64,000 bases of DNA from the NCBI RefSeq assembly GCF_027409185.1, contig NC_084463.1, forward strand, positions 47,858,907 through 47,922,906, given 5' to 3'. The stretch is from Cynocephalus volans. Lineage: Eukaryota > Chordata > Mammalia > Dermoptera > Cynocephalidae. Under the pieces are notes generated by a model. That model saw nothing but the letters and a program-made list of their open reading frames with translations, was not told the origin of the DNA and did not search any database. Positions 36,190 to 47,445 of this stretch are shown piece after piece. The translations under genes and the position numbers were made by a program. The stretch's first letter is position 1; every line of letters starts with the position of its first letter.

Positions 36190-36770
36190 GCAAATCACTC
36201 AAAAGTCAACTGTTGTTGGAGTTGGAAGTCAGGTGTTGTCCAGGAATCCCAGTGATCTGAGGAGAGATGTTGGGCTAAACTATCTCTCCAGCAACCTGAA
36301 GGAGAATGACCAGACTGAAGCCATCTCCCTGGTAAACCTGAAGAACAGCCGGACCAACACCATCTGAAAGACTCTCCTTTACTGAGTTTTTTATGAGGGG
36401 TTTGAGGGAATAGAATTTGAAAAATGAAAAGCAGGAGGGAGGGGAATGTGCAAGGGGCGAAGTGCAAAGTCTCTCCAAGACTCCATCTGGCTTCTGCTCC
36501 CATCTTTGCTGTTATTTCAGGGTCTGGATAGTTTGTTCCTTCTGGCAAGTCTGCAGCTTCAGGCTGGCTGGAAAACAAACTTTACATTAATGTGAATAAT
36601 ATCATCTTGTCCCATAACCAAGTTTCAAAATGTTAAATAACCACAGGATAAGAGGGAACTCAGAGAAATGCATTCTAAGAAAAACACTGTGTCCTTTTAA
36701 AATCTTTTAAAGCCCATGATGTTTTAGGTCCCAACATGACTTCAGTCCTGCTCACACCAACACCAGAAAG
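36190..36770 (-). repeat. ERV-like LTR, copy B (inverted partner of 291-915)
   Basis: It shares 'cagcctgaagctgcagac', 'cagaccctgaaataacagc' and 'gtgcaaggggcgaagtg'-type blocks with copy A, on the opposite strand. The 127-codon ORF at 36195-36578 arises from the LTR body. Confidence 0.5.
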
Positions 36771-38463
36771 TAGAATCCTATTTGCAAGAGCTTTCCTTTT
36801 TCAACTCTCGATGTCTTTTTTAGTTGTCGTTCCATAGATCACTGGCTGTTTATACTCCCTACAAGCATGTACAAGATGGTGTGTTTTTACTGATTGTAAC
36901 AAACAAACAAACAAAAACAGCATTAGGAAATGTTTTCTTTTTCAAACTGATGTTCACACAAAACACATATATTTTGTAATTTACTTTTTTCAATCATAAA
37001 GTTGAATTGCTTCTTTAAGTAAAAAATGATCATTTGTTTCTATACTGAGTTTGTTTTTATTCTTCTTTGAGAGGAGTTTCCAACATGTTTTATTTTATAT
37101 CATCTCTCCCACATCACCTTAGCAGGCTGATGCCAGTTTATACATCCAAGAATACACCTGTTTTGGATCTGATCTCACAGGCCAGCCACCTGTCAAGAAA
37201 CCTGAGATGAGATCCGTTTACCTGGCAAAGCCTCAACCATGTCATGTACTGGGTTCTCAGCTCAGGGAGAGCTGAAGGATGGGGGGTGGATTTGTTGATT
37301 GGCCCCATGCTGTACCCAAGCACTTTAATCAGAACCCAACCCTCATTGCCAGGCTGACAGCCAACAAAACTCACGTTTATTCTCATGATGTTCACCAGCC
37401 TGCCACCGAGACACCTGTCCGGAGCCACCTGTTCTTTAGTCTCTGGCACAAGGCTATGCTGATGTGGATGCAAACCCAGCTCTCTGCCTGCCAAGCATAA
37501 ATGTGGCCGACTCCACACTGAGCATTCAGGTACCAAGCAACAGGTCTTCCCAGGTTCCCAATCAGACTTTCTAGAATTTCCCAAAGATACTAAGGCTCAG
37601 CCCTTTCAAGATCCCCCCACCCCCCACCCCAAATTAGAAACAGGACCTGGGAGCCATCCAGACTTTCCTGTCTCCTCCCTAGCAAAAACAGACTTCGACC
37701 CAACCAGACACCCTAATTGGTCACAGAACACCAGCCCAGATGCTGAGCATTAACCTCCTGTCTCCCCACAGAAGACCTCAACTGAGTCTCATCAAAGCCT
37801 ACACTGTTCCCCAAACTTCACTGTCCAGACATGTTCCAGAACAGTCCCTCAGAACTGTCTTTATGAAATGGGACAAGGCATGGTGGGGCTCCAGGATCAG
37901 AACAGCTGCCTCATCCTCCCTCCTTAGAAGTCTCTACCTACTGGTCAGAATCCTCACATCTTACAGGGCTAAGCCCATGTCCCAGTAAGTATCCCCTAAA
38001 AGAGCCTTCTGGTGTCCTCCTACTCTGAGGAGAGTGCCCAGGAATAAGAGCCTCTACTGTAGGGAACACTCGGCTTTCCCTCTCTCATGACTTGGCTGCT
38101 GCCTGAGGAGGGAAAAGCTATGCAGGGAACAGCCTGTGTCTGACACATCAGAGTTTCCCCAGATGTGGTGACTGTGCAGACTGTGAAACCCCACATAATG
38201 CCTGCGAGGGGTAGACACGCAGACATTTCCTAACTAAAGTACATAAATTTAAGTTGAATTTAAATAAAACATTATAATGCCATATAAAATTATTTTTATA
38301 TTAGTTGATTTTATAAGACAACTGAGTTAAAATTTGCAACAGCATTAAAATATAATGTTTCTAAGAAGCTATGAAAATCATCTACACTTAGTGTGTAAAT
38401 GACTAAATTTGGGGTAACTCTGTAAAATTCACCCATGGGTGTAAAAGACATCTGTTACTTACT
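36771..38463. other. Unassigned stretch
   Basis: No gene recognised. The 148-codon minus-strand ORF at 37138-37584 is the longest here and shows no known domain; 37130-37720 is moderately GC-rich and may be an old ERV or LTR segment. Confidence 0.3.
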
Positions 38464-38805
38464 TTACAAGACATCTACAATTGGTCGTCCACATCACTGG
38501 GCACCAGATTTGAGGATTCAACCAACTGCAGATCAAAAATACCCCCAAATCAGTAAAAGTTATAATCCACCAATAAAAGTGGTAGAAATTTTTTAAAAAT
38601 ACATCTGGCAACTATTTTCATAGAATTTACATTCTACTTGGTATTATATGTAACATAGAGATGATTTAAAGTATAAGGGAGGATGTGTTTAGGTTATATG
38701 CAACACTACCCATTTAATGTACGGTACTTGAGTATCCCTGGATTTTAGTCGCTACAAGGGTCCTGAAACCACTTTCCTGCAGATGCCAAGGAATGACTGT
38801 ACTGG
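38464..38805 (-). mobile_element. MER2-like (Tigger-type) DNA transposon remnant
   Basis: 'tggtcgtccacatcactggg', 'gaggattcaaccaactgcag' and, at the far end, the inverted 'ggtcctgaaaccac...ctgcagatgccaagg' with terminal 'aatgactgtac' are the ends of a MER2-class Tigger element. Internal 'gggaggatgtgtttaggttatatgc' agrees. No transposase frame remains. Confidence 0.7.
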
Positions 38806-40232
38806 ATATTGTAAGTGCCTTTTCTTCCATGGAGTGCCAGAGTGGTGATAACGTGTTAGAAACTCCTGTGTCTTCCAGCATAAGTCCCCATCCTCTGAGA
38901 GTCCTGAGAAAGACAGCAGATTGGTCCTGGAGTCCTCATGAAAGGAGGGGGTGGTTTCATTGGGTGTAGTATGTGCGACTCAAAACCTGGGTGTGGAGGC
39001 AGAGCAATACCAGGCGGGGTGTGGGGGGTGTGGGCAATGTCCACCAGAGCTGGAGGATCATGTGGGGGTATGTTGGAGTTGGAAGAGACTTCTGCTGCTG
39101 CAGGTGGAAAAAAAGGCTCCTGGCAGTCATAGAACAGGTTCTAGCTTCATCCAAGAGGCTACAGTTTCATTCTTTCCTTTTTCTTTTCCTCTGGCTGCTT
39201 GAAATATTTCTCATTTCACATTGAGTCTGTGGTCATTAATAATCAACTCATTAATTAATCAGCAGCCACTTCTGCAGCCTGCCTTGTTGCAAACTGGGTG
39301 AGAACACACTGCTGTCTCTGTACAACAGTGATGATCGAATTCTCTCTGAACTCAGTAATTGTAATGCCCGGATTACCAACATCTACTGTGGTGATAATCT
39401 TGACCTCTCGTGGGTCCAGACCAGGCACGGTCAAAGCTCACTTTAAAAGATTATCTGCAAAATGGTCATCGATTCCAAAATATTGGCCTTTAGTATTCTG
39501 ATCACCAAGGGTATCACCTGCATCTGTAGGCTTCTCATGTCTGCAAGGACACTTCTCTTCTCTCTTGCACTTTCCTCTCACCCAGAGGGAGCAAATGTGG
39601 GGCCAATTCTTTTTTACTGTAGAATGCGGTCCGGGACAGCCTGAGCAGCCTGTTACAGGTGGATGTGGCTTTCCCCAGCACATCACTTGGCTGTGTTCCA
39701 TCAATAAGAAATCTCTTCCTTCATATTCTGTGTGTGGTTCTTTTTTATTAATTAATTAATTTATTTATTTATTTATTTATTTACTTACTTACTTACTTAG
39801 AGTAGTCAAGAGATACAAACCTAATTGTCACCCCTCCTGCTCATGATGTGAGGGCCAGATTCATACCCGTTATGTGCGTGGTTCTTTTTGTTGACATCTG
39901 ACTGTGGTATGTCATCTTAAGAGAGTTATATCATGAACCTGAATGAGCAGACCATACTCTAGGCCTAAGAGGCAGAAAGGACAGACATTCTTTAATTTAC
40001 TGCAGGTTTGACACACTTCAGTCTTCTAGAAATGCTTGTTGACCCCAGGGCACCAGTGAGACACTGTAAATAGCCTGGGGCTGGCTGTGCTTTCTTTTTT
40101 GTCCTTTTATTTGACTACTAAGATATATGGGTTTTTTTCCAAGGCATATCTGTCACAGAATGAGGAAGTTCACATCCTATGAGTTCTGTCTGTTGTGGGT
40201 GTTGGATCCCAGAGATGTCACCACCTTGAGAG
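38806..40232 (-). pseudogene. RBM22P: RBM22 processed pseudogene, full length but decayed
   Basis: Intronless copy of the spliceosomal RNA-binding protein RBM22. From the 5' end on the minus strand: 'acatctctgggatccaacac' (N-terminus, start ATG lost, about 40230), a [13 protein letters not shown]-like block near 40020, and a CCCH zinc-finger segment at about 39620-39560 ([28 protein letters not shown], quoted in part). It ends with the proline-rich C-terminus [14 protein letters not shown] and a stop at 38856. Frameshifts and stops interrupt it, and the RRM region near 39300-39440 is broken. A ~140-bp insert splits it at 39746-39875. The parent gene acts in the activated spliceosome; this copy cannot encode it. 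Confidence 0.88.
39746..39875 (-). mobile_element. Short retro-insertion with (TAAG/TAAA)n tail inside the RBM22 copy
   Basis: The RBM22 sequence is repeated at both edges: 'gtgtgtggttcttttt' at about 39729-39745 and 'gtgcgtggttctttttg' at about 39874-39890. This is a ~15-bp target-site duplication. The insert is an (ATTT)/(ACTT) tract plus about 75 bp of unrecognised sequence, on the minus strand ending in the tetranucleotide tail. Confidence 0.65.
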
Positions 40233-41149
40233 TGTCCAGAGGCAGTGATAGCTTCTGAGGTGGGAGGTAGGACCACCACAGTCTCGTCAGGCCCAGCCTT
40301 TTCAAAGGAGAAAAATTTATAGTTTACTCTCTTATGGAATCAGGCCCACCCAGAAAGCCCCTGCTTTGACTAATTTAAAATTTTATCTTTGATTACTTCA
40401 GCCAAATCCCTTCGAGGCTACACTTAAACTAGCCTTTGGGTGACTGGAACAGGGTGTGCCTGACTTCCACTAGGGTAGAGATTCTAAAGAATCTGAACCC
40501 CACATCCCCAACTGTAAAGTAAGCCTGTCAAGTCTACAAATGCACACCCACGATTCCTGAATGTATTTTCTACTTCACTGACAGTTTCTAATCAAACAGG
40601 AAGCATCAAAACCCCAGCCTCTAGCAGATTTTTTAAATTCTGAAATTAAAATAGTTCAGGCATTAAAAGTGTTCCCCATGGACATAGCAATAGTGTTCTC
40701 ACAGGCCACCCAGCTTTACTATCCTTGGACCCAGACCAAGTGTCCTTACAGAAGTTCACTGGTTGGAGGGGATTGTCTGGGCTGTCCAGGCTTCTGGGCC
40801 TGTGGTCGTGGTGCGAACCTGCCAGCCACATGTGCCTGAACCCACTCCTGCAGGTGACTGACTTGTCAGTGGACTTCCCATGCCAGTGGGTCCTAGCTGT
40901 GTCCCTCTGCCTGTGATTCAACACACAAGTCAGAGATTCTGAGTTGACCCCCCTCCCAGGTGAGAAGGTTCACTTCTGTCCCAGAGGTGAGATAATGGGG
41001 ACTCTCCAGTGACCAGCAACTGGTTCTCACAGTGTTCGTATTCTTTGTGAGAAAGCAATATGGTACAATAGGCTAAAGTTCTAGTTATTTTTCCTCTTTT
41101 TAGTCATTGTAAAATACATATATTTGTTCTTCCCTGTTTCCTGGCACAC
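40233..41149. other. Unassigned stretch
   Basis: No recognised gene or repeat. Confidence 0.3.
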
Positions 41150-41850
41150 AGCTCCTAAAATCCTAGAAATTGTGGGATCTATAAGGTGTCATTTGTATGC
41201 TAATGAGATGATCTGTGGTTGGGGAACCCTAGATTGCTTCAGAATGGGGACCAGAAAGACCAAGGCATGACTAAAGGGTTGGAATGTTCATCCCAACCTC
41301 CTGGAAGGGGAGAGGCTGAAGGTTAAGTTGATCACCAATGGCCAACGATTTAATCAATGATGAATATACAATGAAGCTCCCATATTAAAAAAACAAAATG
41401 AAACTGGGCTTTGCTAGCTTAGGCATGGCTGGATATGTGGATATTCCTGGAGGGGGTGCACCCACACCTGCAGAGGGCGTGGAAGTGCTAAGCTCCTTCC
41501 CTTATCCCTCGCTCAATTCATGTTTTTCATCTGGCTCTTTATCTTTAACTTTGTAATATTCTTTGTAGTAAAAGACTCAACATATTAAAGTGTATCCCTG
41601 AGTCCCCTGAGCAGCTCTGGCCAATTATTCAATCCTGAGGAGGGGTTGGTTGGACCCCAGGTTTGTATCCAGTCCAGTTGGAAAAACACATGACAACTTA
41701 CTACTTGAAACTGGTGTCTGAAGTGGGGGCAGTCTTGTGAGACTGAGCCTTCAATCTGTGGGTCTGAGGCTCTGCCCAGGTGGACAGTATCAGAATTAAA
41801 TTCTGAAATTCAATTACAGGTTGCCCAGCAGGTGTCCATCACAGAACTGG
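41150..41850 (+). repeat. ERV-type LTR, sense
   Basis: 'ggctctttatctttaactttg' with a degraded 'taatattctttgtagtaaaag' polyadenylation region, then 'ggtgtctgaagtgggggcagtcttgtgagactgagcc', an ending typical of ERVL/MaLR-class LTRs. The left edge is uncertain. Confidence 0.5.
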
Positions 41851-41929
41851 TTGTTGGTGGGTAGAAGTTCCCACACATATATGAATGTGTGTGCCCTCCC
41901 CTTTGTGTTAGAAATGAGAGAACTGTTTG

Positions 41930-44900
41930 TGATGGAGAGGTTCAGGGGAAGAGACCTGCCCCACCACAGGGTGACAACACTTGGGCAGGGGCTGAAAAAG
42001 AGGGGATGCCCTGAGGATGGACCTCAGCCTAGGATCTCCTGGAAGTGGTACACACATATACACCCGCACACTCAGGGATTTTCATAACTGTATCAAGTGG
42101 GCACATGCAGATTTCACACTACAGTCTAGGTGTAAAGTCCACTTGTTCCCTTGGTCAGCTCCTGCTTGTGTGCCTGGAGACAGGAGGTCTACACTGCTAT
42201 AGGGGGAGTGGCCACATGTGGCTTGGATTATTGGGTCGCCCTTGTGCCTGTTGGGTCCCTGCAGTGGATGCTGTAGCCTGAGTGCATAGGGAGCCTGTTC
42301 CTTCAGGTTAGAGGAGTTAGTGGTTGAGGTTTCTGCCACCATGGTCATTCCAGGGTACGTTCATGGGCCGCCAATGCTGTGTTGGGGAGCCAGAGGGGTA
42401 GGAGGTGTTTAACAGGAGCTCTGCTTTTGTTCTTGGCCTCAGGACAGAAGTGGCTGGCTGGTTCTGGGTGGTGGGGGCTGCAAAGCCCCTCAGGACCCTC
42501 TATTTTCAGGGGGTCTTTTCCTTGAGTCCTATCCAGTCTTGACCCACCTGAGCTTATGAGAACAGAGGAGATGGGGCTCCTTCAGATTGTCCTGGCCATA
42601 GAGGTTGGGATGCTGTCATCAAAAGCCACCGAGCCTGCTCACTCAGGTGTGTGCAGTAGCTGTCCCTCTGCTGGGACTCTGCCGGCCCCACCCCCAGTGT
42701 CTGCAATTCAGGGCACCTTGAGCTCACTCCCCATGCCCGAGATGGGATGCTGAGATCCAGAGAGATCTGTCCAGATCCGTCTTGCACAGGAGTTTTTAGC
42801 CTTCAGCATCCTGGGCCCTCAGAAGACCCCTGTGATTCTCAGATTTGCCCGGCCTGGGCTCTGGCTGCTTCTCCATTCTGGGCCCATCTTGACCACATTC
42901 CTACCACCACCATTGCATCCCAGAGTGCCCACATGGTCCTTCTTCCTTCTGCAGAAAGTTCTCCTCCACCCACCCAGGATGGAACCAGACCGTGTGTGCC
43001 CCCTTAGGTGCTAGAAAGAAAAGAACTCTGTCTGAGGAGGAGGCTTGGTTGAAGAGGGCAGTGTTCCTGCCACCCAGTGATGATACTTAAGCTGGTCCTG
43101 CACAGGAGGGCACTGCCTTCATCTGGAATTTGACCCAGAGGCTCCTGAAATGCCAATGAATGTCTCCATGTGGCATTTCCTTGCCTTCTTGGCAGCCAGC
43201 TGTGGGGTACAGCTCCACAGATTTCACAGTGTAGTCTGGGTGTAAGGGCTGTTTGTTCCTTGGTCAGTCCCTCTCATGTAAATCTGGGGAAAAGGAGGTC
43301 TACACTGCCACGAGTGAGGTGGCAGCCAGTGGTACGGAGCTTTGGGGTGCACTTGTGAATATTGGGGCCACAGAGTGGCTGGTAGAGGCCAAGGATATAG
43401 GGAGACTTTTCTTCATGGTGCCAGGTGTCCTGGCATTCTGGTCATTCCAGGGTGTGCGGACCTCTAGTGCTCAGGGCTGATATATTGCTGCCTACCTGTG
43501 AGATACAGGGGGAGCTTTGGGGGAAGAGGAAAGTTTTCCTACCACCCGATGATTACCCTTGGGCCGGGCCTGGACAAAAGCACACAGCCCTGGTCTGACA
43601 TTCAGCTGAGGGGCTCCTGGACATGGTAGGGATGATCTCCTGACATCCATTCCCTGGTCCATTCCCTGACAGTCACTGGCAGAAGGGCTGGTTGGTTCCT
43701 GCAATGGATGTGTGTGTATATGTGTGTGTGGGGGGATATAAATATAAATATATACACACAGAGGACTTTCCCTAAATATATATACATGCATATATTTATA
43801 GATAAAGAGAAAGTCATTGCTGCACCTGTCTCTGAGTGAAGTACCCAGGACTGGTCGACAAGACCGTGCTGTGTTTGGAGCAGTGGCGATGAACAGGCAC
43901 CAAGGCCTGAGACCTTGAGGGGCCTTGGTCTCTGCAGTCTAGTGCACAGTGGACTCCTTTTTTCTCTTGGTCAGTTTCTGTAAAGCAAGTGTAAGGAAAG
44001 AAGGTCTACTGTGCCACAGGGGAAGTGACACTCAGTGGTTTGGACTTCTGGGGCACACGTCTACATTTTGGGGACCTGGGGTAGCTGGTAGAGGCCAAGA
44101 AAGCAGGGGGACTTTTCCTCCTGGTTCAGGGTGTCAGAGTGTGGGGTCCTGATGCTCTGGTCACTCCAGGGTATGGGGGCCTCCAGTGCTCAGGGTGAGG
44201 ATTCTGCTGCTGCTGCATGGTACCAGCTGCCAAGCAGGTGCTGGTACACAGGCTGCACTGTGCAGTGGTGGGGAAGCAGAAAGTAGACAGTGCTTGCAAG
44301 GAGCCACGCTACTGCTCATGGCAGTAGGAGAGAGAAGGGGCTGGCTGGTTCTGGATGGAGGGGGTGCCCAAAGCCACAAGGACCTGGTATTATCAGATGG
44401 TCTACATTCAAGTCTTCACCTATCTTGATCCACCTGAGCTTTAAGGAAGAGAATAAATGGGGCTCTTTTTGGCTGACCAGCCCTAGAGGCCCACAACCTC
44501 GCAGGGAAGAACCAAACTGGCCCTGAATCTCTGAGCTGCTGCAGGCTCAGGGCTGGAAACCTGGCCTATGGCCTTGAGCTCTCAGCAGCCTCCTGGCAAA
44601 CACATGTGCAGTTGGCATCCCCAGCTCCAGACTTTGCAGTCCCAGCCCCACTCCACCTGCTGGTCTCAGGGGCAGTCCTGTTCACAGGGCCATCCAGTTG
44701 GGGAAGCCAAACCTCAGGATTCTGCTTCTTGCCTAGTTCCCTTCCTCTGTCAAATCTATCAATGGCCAAATGTGTTTGTCAAGGTTGGCCCCCTTCCGAG
44801 GTGCAGCTCAATTCGGAAAAAGAGGCTTCTTTTACCTGGCACCCCAGGTATCTCCAATTCAGTCACTCATCTGACCCTCCCACCAGGGCTTCAGAGATCC

Positions 44901-45125
44901 ACCTAGATCTGGCCAAATCTGCTTGCTCAGGGGTGCGTAGCCATCAGTGTCCTTGGCGTTTCCCCACTACTCCAGAATCCTCAGGCCCTGGCTGCTCCTC
45001 TATCTGGATCTCACCTTGTCCCTCCCACACTCCCACTGCCACCAGTGCACCCAGAGGGCTTTGACCTAGCCCTTCCCCCTTTCCTAGGACAGTCCCTGCT
45101 CAACTCATCCAGGACCAGGACTTGA
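41930..45125. repeat. Degenerate tandem repeat, three unequal copies
   Basis: Three ordered modules recur. X (about 41940, 43060, 43540) has 'ccacc(c)...gatga', 'ctgg' and 'ggctcctg' blocks. Y (about 42110, 43220, 43935) has 'cagtctaggtgtaaag', 'ccttggtcag' and 'aggaggtctacactgc'. Z (about 42450-43010 and 44330-45125) has 'ggttctggatgg', 'cacctgagctt', 'gcctgggctctggctgcttctc'. Copy 2 lacks Z, and copy 3 has an AT/GT microsatellite insertion (43705-43810). GC-rich, with no convincing long reading frame. It lies between FRG2 and the DUX relic. Confidence 0.6.
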
Positions 45126-45731
45126 TCTTGTGGGCCCTTTTCCAGTGCTCAAAGGGACAGAACTATTTCTTTAAAAAAAAAAAAAAAACATGACATATAA
45201 TTTATTTTTTATAAAATTGGCAGCTTTATGGGTAGATAGGTACGTACATATATGTAAAAATGCTATCATTGTGGGAGGATTAGCTTTCATAGGCTTATGT
45301 TCAATGATTTCATCAAGTTGCTATTTTAACTTTTTCAATCTTTTTTCATTACTTATTTACTACACATCCACCTGCCTTCAAATTTGCCAGAAAGGACAGG
45401 AGTGTAGACGTGATCCCCTTAGACCTACTCTTGATTCAGTGGGTTCCAGCTTGTGCACTGTCCGGATTGCCCAGGGGGTGATGCGCACAGGGAGGAGGTC
45501 ATGCTTGTGATGAAAATGCTTTATGTCACCAGAATTCACCAAAGGCATCCACTGCCTGGTGCCCGGTGCCCCCAGAGGCTGTATGGAGCTTGGAAACAAT
45601 CATTTAAGCCACTAAGTGAGAACAGAAGTTAAGTGCTGCCCACAGGACAGAGAAAAAAGTTCCTTTTTGGTTTCCACATGGTTGGTACTTCCTCTTGTGT
45701 TAGTCTGGCTCCCAAACAGGATGTGTTCCTT
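45126..45731. other. Region downstream of the DUX relic
   Basis: It holds an A-run (45171-45188) and no recognised gene. The part next to 45732 may be old DUX 3' flank. Confidence 0.3.
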
Positions 45732-46658
45732 CTACATTGTCCTCTTTTGCATCACACTGATTCTGCCCCCGTGGGAAGGAGGCCTGGATTGGAGTGGTGA
45801 GGAGGACCCCATCCTTTCCTCCAGCTGCTGCCCTGGTGAGCTCTGCAGCGTGTCGAGCAGAGCCCGCAATTCTTCCTCACTGAGAGGTGGATCGGGTGGT
45901 AGAGGGGCTTCCTGCTGTGGATCCAGATTCACCACAGGATACTGTGTGGGTGCAAGGGGCCATCTCAAAGCTTGAGGTTTGTGCACGATGCTGGTCTGCC
46001 TGCTCACGAGATGAGATGGCTTCTTAGTTGGTACTGGCTGCTGCCACCACACGGGTGACTGGGTGTGTGCGGGCTGCTGAGGTGCCCTTTCTCCAGATTC
46101 CTGCTGGACCATCATGTCCTGGGCTCCTCACTGCACCACTGCATGAGGTGGGATGTGCTGAGCCAGGCCCTGTGAGTGTTCCTCAGTGTTATCTGTTTGA
46201 GGCTGCCCCTTTATGGGCAGAACTGCCCGGCCAGTGTGCCCATTGTCCTTGTCATCCCGGCACTTTCCTTGGTATGCACACCAGAAAGGAGTCTGAGTAT
46301 GTGACAGCCCCCTCCTAGAGCTGGTGCCAATGACGTGTGACTCATAAGTGTCAGAACAGGTTGAGAGAGTTCTCCTGGCATAGCCTGGGTGAGCTGGAGC
46401 ATCATGAGCCTCGGTGCCTGCTCATTCAGCCCCCAGAGGGATCCCAAAGACCAAAGGACATGTGGGGTGGAGGAAGAGCTGGCACAAATGACTTCTTGCT
46501 GCTGAAAGAAGTGGAAGGAAGAAGACAATGGTCGCTGCTTGGGGCAGTGCACAAGCCGCTTTGCTGCAGCTGAAAAGTCAGGCGAGGTCTCTGATGTGGA
46601 CCTTCTGCCAGGGAATTCATGGGTCCACTTCTGCTCTGGCCTGGGTGCCAAACTCCTT

Positions 46659-47021
46659 TGTCCCGTCCTGCGGGACAGGTAAGAACGTGGGCTCGAGGAG
46701 GACTACCTGTAGCTGGTGAAAAGGGGGAGGGACAGGAGACACGCAGAATGGAGGCAAGACAAGATTCTGATCAAGCCTCAAAATTTTATTGTTAGGCGAT
46801 TGCTTATATACATAGTGAAGAAGGGGCGGGCTGTCACAGAGTGTGGCAGCTTATGATAGGCGGAAAGGCAGGGGGGTGATAGTGGCGTGGTATGAGAAGA
46901 GGAGGTGGGAGGGGTGTTGGCTTGGCGAGCGCGGGCTTTTCTGAGGAGGAAGAGAAAGGCTTACATAAAATGACTGTTATTTGTTAAAAATGGCGGCTAT
47001 TGTTAAATATGGCTCCCGACA
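46659..47021 (-). mobile_element. Solo ERV LTR with 6-bp target duplication inside DUX homeodomain 2
   Basis: Minus strand 'tgtcgggagccatattt' to 'cccgcaggacgggaca', beginning TG and ending CA, with 'tatataagcaatcg' and 'caataaaattttgagg' as promoter and polyadenylation signals. Flanks are aaggag on both sides (47022-47027 and 46653-46658), exactly rejoining the DUX reading text. A 6-bp duplication fits class II (betaretrovirus-like) elements. Confidence 0.88.
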
Positions 47022-47445
47022 CTCCTTGGTTCTAAAACTAGATATGAATTCTTGATTCTGGAAAGCCTGTTTCTTTAGCCAGTTCCTCCTTAGTGGCAAT
47101 TCCAGGGAACCTGGTTTTTTCTCTTTTCAAAAGCTTGAAGCAGGATGCTGTTTTGTGCTCTTGTAATGGATGTCCACTGTCATCTGCCTTCTCTGGGTAA
47201 GGTTTCCTGAGTCCGAGGCCGAGGTGGCTCCTGCTGAGGAAGTTGCTCTCCTCTCGAGGAGCCTGCAGACCCCGACTGGCTCTGCCTGAGGCGTCGTCCT
47301 CTCTGGTTTTGAAACAAATCTCTTTTCTGACTCAGGAACACCAATTTCTTTGGCCACTTTTTGTCTGGTGGTTATACCAGGGTAGGGGCTCTGTTCAAGC
47401 AATGCCTGCAGGGCATCCCTTTGACTTGGGGTCAGAGCCATCGTC

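Noticed and set aside
37138-37584. 148-codon minus-strand ORF as a possible novel gene
   Set aside because: No domain, no splice or promoter context, and the region looks like old repeat-derived GC-rich DNA.
41930-45125. D4Z4-like macrosatellite carrying DUX units
   Set aside because: No homeodomain text was found in any copy in either strand; only position suggests the link, so it is reported as a generic degenerate tandem repeat.
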